Positions 11,609 to 22,696 of a DNA stretch of 64,000 nt are shown piece after piece. Under the pieces are notes generated by a model that saw only the letters and a program-made list of their open reading frames with translations, did not search any database and was not told where the DNA came from. Origin of the DNA: Brachypterus glaber (lineage: Eukaryota; Arthropoda; Insecta; Coleoptera; Kateretidae); contig OY294048.1 in NCBI GenBank assembly GCA_958510825.1, positions 9,813,589-9,877,588 on the forward strand, in the 5' to 3' direction. The stretch's first letter is position 1, and every line of letters begins with the position of its first letter. A program made the position numbers and the translations under genes.

Positions 11609-11680
11609 TAAAGCCTAAAAAAAAATTATTGTCCTATGTCTTACCGATATGAAGCTATGAATTTTTGAATAGAAGTCCAA

Positions 11681-11876
11681 ACGTCGGCAACATAAACATT
11701 CGTCTGTCTTACTCGCACATCTTTGTTCTAACAGAGACAACAATACCAGTTACTGGTAACTGTTATTGTTCGGGCCTGAATATACATACTAGTTGTTTAC
11801 AAACAAACCGAGATGTTGGCGATACATTATTTTAACGGTATGCGTATTCTAGAAAGAAGAGTTATTAGTTCGTTGA
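11681..11876. mobile_element. 5'-truncated copy of the TCAACGAACTAATAACTC MITE
   Basis: The sequence from CGTCGGCAACATAAAC through GAGTTATTAGTTCGTTGA matches 56399-56594 at high identity. That complete copy has TIRs and a 6-bp TSD. This copy retains only the right terminus. It contains a perfect CCAGTTACTGG palindrome near 11740. Confidence 0.8.
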
Positions 11877-12531
11877 TATTTATCAAAAATTCAAAAAGCT
11901 AAATTTTGAAGGGTCGTATTTTCCAAAATTTTTTTAAATAAAAAAAACTGCATTATATTGGGGTATAGTACTACAACATATCCAAAATTCAAAAAAGTCT
12001 AAAAAAAAGTAGCAACCATTGATCGATTTGAAATGGAATTACTCTATTTGTACTACCAATACTACAAAAGCAAACTTTAAAGAGGATGTTGGTATTTTTC
12101 CATTATTTTGAAGGATGATAAATAAAAAAAATTCATAAAATAAACGTAGGCACAAGAAACATTTGTTGACTTTAATAATTATTAATTATAATTATAATTA
12201 ATGTCCGAAAACAGTGTAGTACTGACAGACAAGCATGTCCCTCATTGTCGCCAAGAGTTTTCGTTGTAGTTTTCTTGTTTTTGCTGTCTCTAGATTTTAG
12301 TAAAGCAATTTTAAAAATGACTGGAGGTAATATATAATATTAGGTATATTTAAACATAAAATATTAATTTGAAATTTCGTATCCATCTTTGAAGTGATAT
12401 TAGATTATATGATTTAAAACACAATTTTGGTAAAGTCAACGTTATTGTCATTAACATGAATAATTATAATATGAATTATAATAGACATAACTAAGCAATA
12501 TTCTACTAAATAATCCAGCATAGACGACTAA

Positions 12532-12682
12532 GGGAACGTTCAAGTAATACGTAACGCAACTTTTGATCATTTTGAACCCCCACCCCCCCCCTGTAACGTT
12601 ATTTTCATATACCATTAACATGGGCGTAACACTGCAAAATGAACCCCCACCTAGGAGCGTTACGTAATACTTGAACGTTCGC
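12532..12682. mobile_element. Short MITE, copy B of the GGGAACGTTCAAGT family (151 bp)
   Basis: GGGAACGTTCAAGTAATACG at the left is inverted at the right (CGTAATACTTGAACGTTCGC). TAA at 12529-12531 and 12683-12685 is a perfect 3-bp target duplication, as known for PIF/Harbinger-type elements. No coding sequence is present. The superfamily assignment is inferred from TSD length and sequence only. Confidence 0.88.
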
Positions 12683-12769
12683 TAAGTTGCTACGTGTATG
12701 TTACGGTGGTCTTTCAAAAAAAAAAATTTTAACGCCCCCCTTTTTTTTAATCTAAAAATTATGGGTATA

Positions 12770-13110
12770 TAAATTTCAAGAACCTCAAAAACCCCTGTAT
12801 AGTAATTTACAATTTTTTGTGAAAAACTATTTTATTTTTCCCCAATTCCCCTTGTCCAATGTTACCCAAAAACAATTGCGAGCGAAAACTTTTGGTAACA
12901 TACCTGTACGTGACATTTCAAGTCTCTAGCTTAAAGCGTTTTTAAGTTATCGTTATCGTTACAAGATTTTCCTGTCGGACCGATATACTGACCCATCGAC
13001 TGAGCGAAAATGTTTTTTTTTGCTCGAAATTGATTTATATCGTCATAAAACGTTAAAAAAAGAAAAATACGCAACATTTTTGCACGGATACTAGGCTATC
13101 CCAAAATTTT
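12770..13110 (-). repeat. Dispersed repeat family R1 (minus-strand copy)
   Basis: Blocks such as CTTTTGGTAACATACCTG, TTCAAGTCTCTAGCTTAAAG and TTGATTTATATCG recur at 15470-16020, 43030-43680 and 61640-61990. The order is constant: a variable GATCGGTC-like tract, a CTTAAGAACGCTTTAAGC-type core, a CATACAGGTATGTTACC core, and in fuller copies ~105-bp tandem units. This copy lacks most of the tandem units. Confidence 0.75.
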
Positions 13111-13389
13111 TAAAATGGAAATAACTTTTGTGGGACAAAGGTATTATTTTTATCCGTGTATGGCTTTAAAGCTGTAAACTTGTAATCTAAAATTTAAATT
13201 TCATATTCATTTTTGAAGTCACATTAGATTACATAATGTCGGTAGGGTTTACATTTACATATGCAATTAAAGCATGGCAATAATACCAAAATATACGTTG
13301 AAAAGGGATGATAAGGGTAATTGTTAGAAACAATAAAAATGCAATTATCAGCCCCGCGCCCACAAAAAATAGACAAAACAAGCTTTAAA

Positions 13390-13460
13390 AATATACAGGG
13401 TTATTCAGAAATAAGTTCGAGAAATTTAAGAGGTGATTCTACGTTAAAAAATATGAAAAA
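13390..13460. repeat. Solo terminal sequence of a mariner-related MITE
   Basis: ACAGGGTTATTCAGAAATAA followed by TTTAAGAGGTGATTCTACG matches, in inverted orientation, 49960-50010 and more loosely the TIRs of the 732-bp MITEs at 53393 and 60906. No partner terminus was found nearby, so this is a fragment. Confidence 0.6.
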
Positions 13461-14714
13461 AAGTGCTTCGCTCGCATTCTATAGTTTACTCCTCGCAGTT
13501 GAAAGTAGCTTTTTCCTAGTGATGTTAAACTTAATTAAATTTTACTGTGATATTTATAATTTTTAAGTGGCACCCCTATAACTTTTTTGTTTTTAAATGG
13601 TTTTAATAAGAGTAATTTTTCCTGAAAAAGTTAAGTTGATAGCACGTTTTCTTTTATTTTTTCATTTTTTTTTAGTTTAAATTGGGAGGATTGTTTTTTT
13701 TTTATTTAGTACGATTTATCTTTATAATAACAGTATTTTTTCCTGAAAAGTTTATCAAAGATTTTATTCCACTATTTCACAGAAAAAAAAGATTATCATG
13801 GCAGAAGATAATAAATTATCTTGGATTTCTATTATCTTAAATAGAGGTAATAATCTTCTTTTAAGATCATGTATCCTCGGATTAAGATTATCTGTGACTT
13901 TGGTTTCCTTTAATTATTCTCTTGCTAGAAAAATCCTTGTGTCAAGGATTTTTTCCTTAACAGAGAATCAAGAGTTATTATTTTGACTAAAAGCCCCTGT
14001 TGTCTTACGGTAAGGAGTTTGCCGGCCTCAACCCACGTAGATATACAGTAGACTCGCCCGTTGTTATTGTTGGCTGGCACTGCCAGCCTGGCAGACAATT
14101 TGCGCAGTAGTTCAAGATATGCGCGGGAGAGAAATTAGGTTTGTTTTTTTTTGCCGTCAGTTGTCTTTAAAGGTGTATCATTGTTTTTATCTGCTAAAAA
14201 GTCCAAACGAATTTGTATCTGTTACCCTCAAACCATGGGGATTTTCAAATTTACTTAAAAAATTCACGGGTAATGTCCTTAAATCTAGGACCTCAAATAC
14301 CAAGATCACGGCGGACTTGATCCAGGACAGTCATGGCGTTGAACATATCGAAAGCCATGGCTGCCTTGGTTCAAGATCGTTTTGCTTCGATTCAAGACAT
14401 CCTTTTTTTTCTGTGTTTCGACTTTTTATTTTTTATTCGGTAAGCCGTTACTGAGATACCAGCGTATAAGCTAATCGGAGTACGTTTTGACTTTTTAATT
14501 TAATAGACATTTTGTCAAAGAAAAAAAATAGCCCGATAGAAGATTTAATTTTGGTCATAAATTGATAGTTTTATCATAAATAGAATATGAAAAAAAAAAG
14601 TGAGTTTGGACTTTTTTTTAAGTCGAGGTTAAACCATCAAGCCGCACACCTTGTTATAGCTATTAATAAACAAATATCGGGACTAGGGCTTTAAATAAAA
14701 ACACTAAGTTTTAT
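13461..14714. other. No gene recognised; several small hairpins
   Basis: AAAATCCTTG and CAAGGATTTT form a hairpin near 13930-13955. GGCTGGCA and TGCCAGCC form another near 14070-14090 in a locally GC-rich patch. A 111-codon frame (14119-14454) starts with ATG but has no domain, signal or conserved motif that can be recognised, so it is not called. Confidence 0.4.
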
Positions 14715-14770
14715 GCACTAGCGACGTTTCGTCTTTAATCAAGACTTTATCAAGCTAAAAGAGAGAAAAA
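14715..14770 (-). repeat. Penelope-type 3' end motif, possible degenerate hammerhead core
   Basis: On the minus strand, TTGATAAA is followed by a GTCTT/AAGAC stem and then GAAACGTC. This resembles the conserved-core-plus-stem-II layout (CUGAUGA, stem, GAAA) of hammerhead ribozymes known in Penelope-like elements. Two core positions deviate, so activity is doubtful. No RT fragment is attached here. Confidence 0.4.
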
Positions 14771-15469
14771 AGACCTTATGTAATAACATACATGTTATAG
14801 CTATAGATATATAGCTATGTATGACAAATTGATTTCCTGAATTCTGAAATAAGCAGATTTCGGTAATAGGAGCATTGCGCAGGATTAATTAGGATGCAGA
14901 GAAAAATGCAATATCCCCCAATTTGCAGGCTAGAACGATTTAATTGCTACATACTAAGTGAATGAATAAAGCTGTCACACAACCCTATGGAGGGCGCGCT
15001 ATATCTCGTTTTTTATGCTACACAAAGTTTTTCTCGCCTCATTTGCGGCGATAGACTGGATAGACTGGAAAAAAAATACAAAAATTAATTATGGATAGCA
15101 CAAATTCTTAAACTAAATTTTTAATTCCAGAAACCAAAGTTTATATTATTTATTATTATTATTAACATAAATTAGAGTTTGGACTCTGGTAAAAAGAACA
15201 AATTATAAAAAAAATTATACTTTTTAAATGCTCGTTATTTGATGAAAATGGTTTTAAATAAGAAATAAATAGTAACTCACGTTACAGCCGCAGAAAAAAT
15301 TATTCTTTCTTGTAAATATATAATAATATTTCAGTCTTTATTAATAATAAATAACAAACAATGTTTAATAATAATTATAATGTAATAAAATATTTAAAAG
15401 AAAGTGTAATTTTTTCTGCGGCTGTAACGTGTGTTACCATGGATTTACCCTCCCGGATAAAATTACAAT

Positions 15470-16020
15470 ATATATTTTTTGCGTTTTATGACGTTTTATG
15501 TCGATATAAATCAATTTCAAGCAAAAAAAAAATTGTCGGTCGATCGGTCGGTCGATCGGTCTGTCCGGGAAATCTTGTAAGCACGATAACTTAAGAACGC
15601 TTTAAGCTTGAATTTTGGCATACAGGTATGTTACAAAAAGTTCTCCCTCGGGATTGTTTTTGGTGAACTTTGGCCTGCGGCAAGGGGGGCAAATGGGGAA
15701 AAATACATTTTTTTAGAAAAAATTTAAAATTGCTATATAGAGGTTTTTAAGGTTGCTGAAATTGAATCTGATAATAAAATTTCTCTAACTCCACCCCCGA
15801 GAGGGTGAGGGGGTAAATATTTTGAAATGTTTTCCAAATTTTCGTGAAAATTTGTAGATAGGGGTTTTTAAGGTTGATAAAAATGAATCTTGAAATATAT
15901 TTTTTGAAACCCACCCCCTTAGGGGTGGGGGGTGATATTTGTGAAAATTGGTATATTGACGTTTTTGAGGTTGATGGAAGTGAATCTGATAATAAAAAAT
16001 CTATTTTACGCACAGGTGGT
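15470..16020 (+). repeat. Dispersed repeat family R1 (plus-strand copy with tandem units)
   Basis: The copy runs from TCGATATAAATCAATTTCAA through a GGTCGATC tract (15538-15562), the CTTAAGAACGCTTTAAGC core and CATACAGGTATGTTAC. Then about two and a half ~105-bp units follow, each with GGTTGMTGAAANTGAATCT and a CCACCCCC/GGGGGTGG palindrome. Overlapping frames on both strands at 15747-16074 come from these units. Confidence 0.8.
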
Positions 16021-16668
16021 AAAATGGGAAAGCTTTTTTACTGGCAGTGTATTTTAAAATACTATCTTGACTAGACTATACGACTCTACCCATATGTATT
16101 TTGATGCGCTGAATCCGAATTCGATGTCCGTTTTTTTTCATCAGCTTTCTCGATTTTCATAAAGTCAAAACTAGTAAAATATGATGAAAATTTTCACTGT
16201 GTAACAATTGTCCACTGGAATTGAATGAAATCAATACTCGGTGACATATTATGATGTAATGAATCCAAACACGACCCTACGTTGGCTCCCGTAGGTCTTA
16301 ACTTATTTTCAACTTCGCGAAAGGATGGAAAAGGTTTAAATTTTGTTCGTAATAATTATTACGTATTTGTGTAATAATCATAACTAATAATTATTAATAA
16401 ATTAAAGAATAAAAAATATAAAATATCACAGTCAGATATTCTCTTAGGTAGAGGGAAGGAAAACTATTTTTAAGTTTTCACCACACCATGGATTCGTTTT
16501 TAAATATAAAAAATTTTGAAGAATATTTCAAGACTTTACTCGAAAAACTTTTTTCAACGAGGTATTACACATCTATAAATAAATCAAAATTAGCCCGTTA
16601 ATTTTTTGTGTATTGCCTTGACTTCAGTCTCGAATACTAAAAACTTAGTTCGCATACTAGGTGCATAA
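16021..16668. other. No gene or clear structure
   Basis: AT-rich sequence between two dispersed repeats. Only short open frames of chance length occur. Confidence 0.4.
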
Positions 16669-17185
16669 TAGTATATTAAAGTACTAGTTTCATAACATAC
16701 GTTTTTAGCGCACGAGTACAAGTTTAGAAAACGAGCCGCTTAAGCGGCTTGCGGCGAGTGTTATACAGTACTAGTGCGCTAAAAACGTGTTATGAAACGA
16801 GTGCTTTATACAATTTTTTCTATTTTGCTCTAAAATTAAAAAAACTTACATTTAAATTGATGACTGATTTAGGGATTTTTGTTTTGGATTGGCATTACAG
16901 TTAACACCATGTTTACAATTCTAAGAACAAATGATATTTTGATATATTTTATAGTCTCTATTCTCTTTTTTACTGCAATTAACCAAGCCACAATTTTAAC
17001 ATGGTAAAAATAACCTAAACACAAAATTTTGTAGAAAATTCAACTTTAAAGCGACATTGACATTTGCACGGAAAACGTCAAGCGATAAGTCAGGTCTGTT
17101 GCCCACCCAAAAGAACAAAAAGTACAGACCTCTTATGGGCCTATAAGAACACGCAAAATGCTTATAAGAGTCGCAAAATAGAAAA
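16669..17185 (-). mobile_element. ~520-bp dispersed element with a fold-back end (minus copy)
   Basis: The whole block is an inverted copy of 48945-49470, with matching landmarks ACACGCAAAATGC, ACAAAATTTTGTAG and CACTCGTTTTATAACACG. One end forms a hairpin: TTCATAACATACGTTTTTAG pairs with CTAAAAACGTGTTATGAA around a GCGGCTTGCGGCG centre. No coding sequence or TSD was recognised, so the class is open. Confidence 0.75.
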
Positions 17186-17484
17186 TATACTATTTTTTAT
17201 AGTGTCCAAAGTAAACGTATAATACTCCTCTGCTGTGAAGCTGTGCGCATCTGGCATGCTAGGAGTATCATAATATTGATTTAAAGAACTTTGAATTACC
17301 ACATTAAATTTTAAATTTTTTGTCTCATGTCTCCCCTCGTCCCTTTTATTATTATTAGAGCAATACGAAGTTTGCCAAAATTTGTATGTACTTAATGTAT
17401 TTGTCACTAGTGATCTGGCTATTTCTTAAAAAAAAATAAGTGATTAGGGATAAAAGTAAGAGTTAAATGTACTGATTGCTGTAG

Positions 17485-18070
17485 AGGGCCTCATTATTAT
17501 ACTGTTTACAGCGCATAGCGTCTACGCTAAAATAGGATTAAACGGTATTTTCGAATTTTCTAAAACTTTCAAAAAACGTCATTTACAAAAAATCCTTGGA
17601 TACAAATTTTTTCATAAGAAACTTGAAAACTTTAAAAACGTTTGTTTTTCCGTTCGATGTAGATTTTTTGTAGACAAGATAACTCAAGAAAGAATAACCC
17701 GATCGACTCGAAATTTTCAGAAAAAATCAAGTTCTATAAGGCAAAGACACATATAGCTTTTAAAAGTAATCCCCCAAAAACAAAAAAATAATGAACTTTT
17801 AAAAAATTCGAAAAAAGCTGAAAGAAAATTAACTTATCTTTTTGAGGAAAAAATACTTTTATTATAAGGATCAATTCAACCAATCTTAAAAGTAATCCCC
17901 CCAAAAACAAAAAAGTTATGGGGGGTTAAACTTTTTTAAAAAATGAAAAAAATATTTTTTTTATTAAAATATAGGTTTCACACGAAACCATAAAAAAAAT
18001 TATTTTTGTAAATAATTAGCTGGAGATACAAATTTTTACTATTTGTAAGAAATATCGTCTAGGATTTATT
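17485..18070 (-). repeat. Dispersed relative of the 230-bp satellite monomer (minus orientation)
   Basis: Between about 17560 and 17735 the order of blocks is that of the satellite monomer reverse-complemented: AACGTC, TTGGATACAAATTT, TTTTTTCATAAGAAAC, GATAACTCAAGAA, CCGATCGA and GAAATTTTCAG. It is diverged, single-copy and flanked by TACTGTTTACAGCG near 17500, akin to the satellite flanks. Confidence 0.75.
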
Positions 18071-18171
18071 AGCCCTCTGACATCATAGTTTACGAATTTA
18101 GTGAACCAATATTTATTTTTTTTAATATTACACTTATATCTGGATCATGATAATTTTATGTTATCATGATG

Positions 18172-18372
18172 CTAATAAAAACTTTTCGAAATAAAAATTA
18201 AAAATAAGCCGGTGCCAATTTCACCACTCCCGAAATTAAATACTAACAATTATTTATGTTGTTAAATTGTTTGCTGTGAAATTGGCACCGACTTATTTTT
18301 TATTTTTTACTTTTTAGAGACAGAAGTCGGTTCATTTTTTTTGCGAAAAGTTTTTATTTTTTACTTTTTAGT
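18172..18372. repeat. ~200-bp inverted repeat around GGTGCCAATTTCAC
   Basis: AAAACTTTTCG, then AAAAATAAGYCGGTGCCAAT, is repeated in inverted form on the far side of an AT-rich loop (GTGAAATTGGCACCG, ACTTATTTTTTATTTT, GCGAAAAGTTTT). The arms are about 50-70 bp with gaps. It has the structure of a small fold-back MITE. No TSD was found. Confidence 0.7.
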
Positions 18373-19968
18373 GACACAGAACTTGTAGATCTGTAAAGTC
18401 ATCTAAGCTAAATTATAGTTGTCCTTCCATCTCGGCAAGCTGCTGACGTCACAACGCACTATTAGTACGTTGTGGCGTTATCATCTTAAAGATAAATTTC
18501 TAAAATTTATTATTTCAGCGACCAAGAGTCCAACCAACCTTATTTTAAACGAAATACTAAATAAAATATTTGTAAAACTTTAAGCGTTAAGTAATAATCA
18601 AATAACACCCTATGGTATAATCACAAATTTTATATTTTTCTCTTGGTATTTTAATATTGCAAGTCCACAGAATAAAGTTTAGCGGCATTTAAAAGATTTT
18701 TAGCCTGCCGTAATATTTGAGTTACCCATTAATCAAGTTATCCGACTTATCCGAGTTGTCCGATCATTTTCTAAAAATTTGGTTGGCATTAGAACCAAAT
18801 TAAGCGGTTTTAAGTGAAATTGCGTTAAAACGATTAGATTTATCTTGATAATCCGGCTTACCCGGCATTATTCGAGCGTCAAATTAAAACGGGACCACCT
18901 CATGAATGTCCTCTTTAAGTAGCACAAGGTTTCATCAAATTCCGTTCGTCTGTTCCAAAGTTCTGCGGGAACAAACATAAAAAAACAAAGTCACGCGTCG
19001 AATTGATAACCTCCTCCTTTTTTGGAAGTGGGTAAAAAAAATATAAAATTTAATTTTTTACTTATTTTGAATCTGTTGACTTCCCTAAATTATTACCTGC
19101 AAAAAAAATAGGCATTAGAGGTTTAACATTAGGTTGCACTGTAGACTGAATATTTACTGTAAGTTTGCACCCATTCAATTAATAATAATGACAAAGTTGT
19201 AAAATGAAAATAGTTTTCTGCTTACTAATTTCGGTTCAATGCCCTAATACAGATTAAAACCCTCTATTTATTGAGCTGAAAGCTCTTTTCCGTACAAAGG
19301 AAAACATTAGTTTGCCCATTATATCTTTAGATCCTGATAAGTATTTAGGAGCTTTCCCCTTTTTCGAAGAAATAAATTTTGGAATAATAAATTAATTTAA
19401 TTTAAAAGAAACTAAAACGGATACCCTTTATAGACGGGTGGAAAAAATTTTAAATCGCAATATCTCGAAAACAAATAGATCCACGATAAAAATGATTAAA
19501 ACTGTGTTTGTAGCAAATTTAAAATGCTTTTTAAATGTGCAATAAATATTAAGCGATTTATTTCCCAAAAATATTAGTTTTTGCCCCTTTAGCCCCCTTT
19601 ACTCTACACCAGTGCGAAAACTACAAAAGTACTAAATTGTTTATAAAAAGAATTATCAAAATTTGCGTTACGTAATACTTGTACGTTCCTATACCAGTTT
19701 TTACGTGAAATTTAAAAAAAACTTTAAATGGAAATGCAATATATGTAAAACACTGAATACGTCCCTGTTGTAATAAAAAGTATCAACTCTGTTGATGACA
19801 TTTTAATTTAAACGAAATTAAAATTTTCAACAGGTCTTATTATTAAAAAGAATTATTGCTTGTAGAACAAAAAAGTATCTAATAAATAGGATATTGTTAA
19901 ATGTTCACGAATTTCAGGTTCAAAATCACTAGGCAACAGGGTCTTTTGTCCTGATTGATGTCATATTG
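18373..19968. other. No gene; one MITE end fragment at 19668-19692
   Basis: GCGTTACGTAATACTTGTACG at 19668-19688 is a solo right end of the GGGAACGTTCAAGT MITE family. The rest is AT-rich without recognisable coding potential. Confidence 0.5.
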
Positions 19969-20355
19969 CAGTGGCGGACTGGGTACTTAGAGCTCGGGCC
20001 GGCAAGTTTCACGGGTCCCCACGAAAACACGACCATTTGGAAAAATAAATAATTTCCCTATCGTCTTAAAAAAAAAGTCTAACTAGTTTCTTCTTTACTT
20101 AACCAGTCAAAAAACAACAATCTTTTTTATGTGGGCTCCTCCAATTTCTTTTTAATGAGGGCCCTATGCCAAAAAATCTTTCTAATAAACTAATACAAGA
20201 GTTTACATGTTAGTCCAGTCAATAAAGAGAAATTTCAATAAATGTACACGGGCTGATATTTTAAAGGGTAGTTGTGGATAGTAACAGGACACTCCTGTTA
20301 GTTTTTCACCGGGTGATTTAAGGGGTGTTCGATATCTGGGCCTGTCCGCCGCTGG
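19969..20355. mobile_element. hAT-like MITE, ~387 bp
   Basis: The left end CAGTGGCGGACTGGG and the right end CCTGTCCGCCGCTG are inverted with few mismatches. CAGNGGCG termini are typical of insect hAT elements. The flanks share TCATAT (TCATATTG left, TCATATAT right), an imperfect 8-bp target duplication. The interior is non-coding. The weakened duplication suggests an older insertion. Confidence 0.75.
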
Positions 20356-20759
20356 TCATATATTTTTTAACTGATTTTTGGTTTGCTGAGGCCGAATCTG
20401 TTTTTAAAAATTATTAAAATAATAAAATTTTATATTGATTACAATGCCTACTTTATCTTTCGAAGAAAGTAACCATCTGAGAGACGTCAATGTGACTCAT
20501 ATTTCACGTCTGTAGTTACGGGTTAAGGATACGAATAGTCCATAATAATGAATATAATAAAGGAGTCAATTAATTTTCTTTTAAAGCTCAATATCATTTT
20601 ACTTTAAAATTTGCTTTAAATAAAGACTAAAATTTTCTTTTATAAAATATATTCAAATAAAAAAGTTTCAAATGATTCTTTTATTTAAGTATGAATTAGA
20701 TGCTTGGCTTATTAAACTCTTCGCAGCATAAACGCTAGAATAGTATTATACGGTAGTTT

Positions 20760-20835
20760 CGAATTTCCCAAAAAAAGCCAAAAAACGTCCTAGACAAAAA
20801 ATTCTTGGATACTTATTTGTTTTATGAAAAAATAC
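20760..20835 (-). repeat. Short fragment related to the satellite monomer
   Basis: AACGTCCTAGACAAAAAATT, TTGGATACTTATTTGTTT and ATGAAAAAAT match one side of the satellite monomer in inverted orientation. It breaks off at about 20835. Confidence 0.65.
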
Positions 20836-20907
20836 ATTACTTTTATAAATATTAATATTTTTATTATGTCTCCTGTCAGCATTTTAAATTATATTGCGCG
20901 CTAGGGA

Positions 20908-21683
20908 AATATATATCGTCGGCTTAAAGTGTTAACCCGCTAACTCATTTTGACCAAACTTTACAGGAGACGAAAAAAACCTTATAATTATTTCCTTAAT
21001 TATTCTATAACAAAATGAAAAAAAAAAACCTTCTTTGCGTGTTTTGGAGGTTTTAACAACTATCAACTATAAAAAAATTATTTTGGATTGATTTTTATTG
21101 AATTAAAAAGTAGATGGCAAGTTTTCTACCTTTGAGAAAAATCTCCATCATAGAGTTATCAGGTTTTAGGTAAAGTAAAGTAAAAAAGTCCAAATGATAA
21201 GTTTTGCTAGCAAACTGCTGAACGGCTAATATCTGTCACTTGTCACAATTACCATTTGAGGTTAGAAATACCCACAAAAAGTACATTCCCGCAATGATTC
21301 AGCGACATCTATCAATCGAAACTGATCATAGCGTTCAGTGGTGATTTGACAGCTTTCTACTAGTTTTGCTGTTTCCATTGAACGCAGCCATTGACTTTTT
21401 ACCTTTACCTTTATATTTTTGTAACACAAAACGTAAAAATATACTTACTTTTTAAGATAAAATCGTGTAGTAATAAAATAATCACCATTAAACAGCCTTA
21501 AAACTTTATTTTCCCGACAACACCACTTTTTGTTGTCGTTTCTCCACACAAAATGGTTGGGTTAGGGTTAGGCTATTTTTCGCAGATCCCAGATTCCCTC
21601 TTTTGAACGGTATCAAAAAGAATAATTAGTCCAAAAGTGGAGTTAGCAGGTTAACACTTTAAGCCGACGATATTATATATTCA
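20908..21683. mobile_element. TIR element, ~775 bp
   Basis: ATCGTCGGCTTAAAGTGTTAAC at the left recurs inverted at the right (GTTAACACTTTAAGCCGACGAT), followed inward by CYGCTAACTC in both. The TIRs span about 45 bp. The AT-rich flanks make the TSD ambiguous. The interior contains no transposase. Confidence 0.8.
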
Positions 21684-21917
21684 TCATAAAATTATTCTGA
21701 AAATAAAAATTGTTTTTGTTTCCTGTCGGTAGAATATGTGATTAATAAAGTTAGATTTATTATGTGCCTCAAAAAGAAAAGTTTTTTAGGCTGTTCTTGA
21801 AAAAATATTGTTAAAATTATAAAATTCGTATATACAATTTAATTTATTTCCTGACAGTTGGTCCTGTATGGGGTTTTAGGCTGTCGCTGAAACTGTATCT
21901 GATAATAAAAATCCTAC

Positions 21918-21998
21918 TTCACCTCCGAAAGAGCTAAAAAGAGGGAGAAAGAGAGGTAGAAAGGAAAAGAGGGACAAGGGGAGAGGAGGAGAGAGCTA
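21918..21998 (+). repeat. Purine-rich tract (GA/GGA)
   Basis: Nearly uninterrupted purines (AAAGAGGGAGAAAGAGAGG and similar) run for about 80 bases. The tract follows a unit resembling the R1 tandem unit (GCTGTCGCTGAAACTGTATC, 21882-21901). Such tracts can form triplex structures. Confidence 0.7.
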
Positions 21999-22454
21999 AA
22001 AATTTCATTTTTTCGCATTGTTTCGCTACATTACCATGTAAATTTTTTATAAATACTAAAGATATGACTGATTTTTATAAGCAATATTACACACATGTAA
22101 GGTTTGTAAAAATAAAAGAAATTTTAGATTCAGTTCAGTAACGGAGATTTTACGAGGAGTTTTTGAAAGCAGAACAAAAATATTTTGAATTATTTAATGT
22201 TTATTTAATTTAAATTTATTCTTATGTCAAGCAAGGAGAAAAAGTCTTTTTTATATTTTTCATTTTGTTTTTTCATTATAAATTTAATTTATCGTATCTT
22301 CTAAAAATAAATAAAATACTTCAATATGTTTGTTTTTCTTTTTGATAACCCCCGGTAAAATATCTGTCACTGGACTTTTTATCATTTTTTGAATTTAGAA
22401 GCCTATAAAAAACAAATGAAGATGAGATATTTTAAATCCGCTTTCTTACAGCCC

Positions 22455-22647
22455 TGTTAAGAATATATCACCCTGTAAACTGGTTGTTTGGTAGTTTTAT
22501 TGTTATATTTGAAGTTGGATTCAATCAATGTCAATGTAATTATTATTGTAAAAACTTGATGTCATATTCTGATTAAAAAGTATAAAAGTATTAAATTATA
22601 CCGAATAAATCTTTATTGTTTATGTAAGGAATTAAAAATCCCTTACA
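22455..22647 (+). repeat. 5' LTR (193 bp)
   Basis: The LTR starts TGTTAAGAATATATC and ends CCCTTACA, with the usual TG...CA termini. A TATAAAAG box lies at 22581-22588 and a polyadenylation signal AATAAA at 22604-22609, so promoter, R region and poly(A) signal are compressed into about 60 bp. The last 25 bases form a TGTAAGG/CCTTACA hairpin (22623-22647). Confidence 0.97.
22581..22588 (+). promoter_or_regulatory. TATA box of the BEL/Pao LTR promoter
   Basis: TATAAAAG lies 67 bp before the LTR end and 16 bp upstream of the AATAAA signal. Transcription would start within the following tens of bases, close to CCGAATAAATC. The same motif is present in the 3' LTR at 28428-28435. Confidence 0.6.
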
Positions 22648-22650
22648 TTT

Positions 22651-22664
22651 TGGTCCTTCGACAG
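22651..22664 (+). other. Putative primer binding site
   Basis: TGGTCCTTCGACAG begins three bases after the 5' LTR. TGG complements the CCA end of a tRNA, and this position is where BEL/Pao elements bind their tRNA primer. The tRNA species is not identified here. Confidence 0.6.
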
Positions 22665-22696
22665 AAAAGAATTAACACCAGTGGATTTTTTTGAAG

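Noticed and set aside
14119..14454. 111-codon ATG frame
   Set aside because: No domain, signal peptide or homologous neighbour recognised; length is possible by chance in a window of this size.
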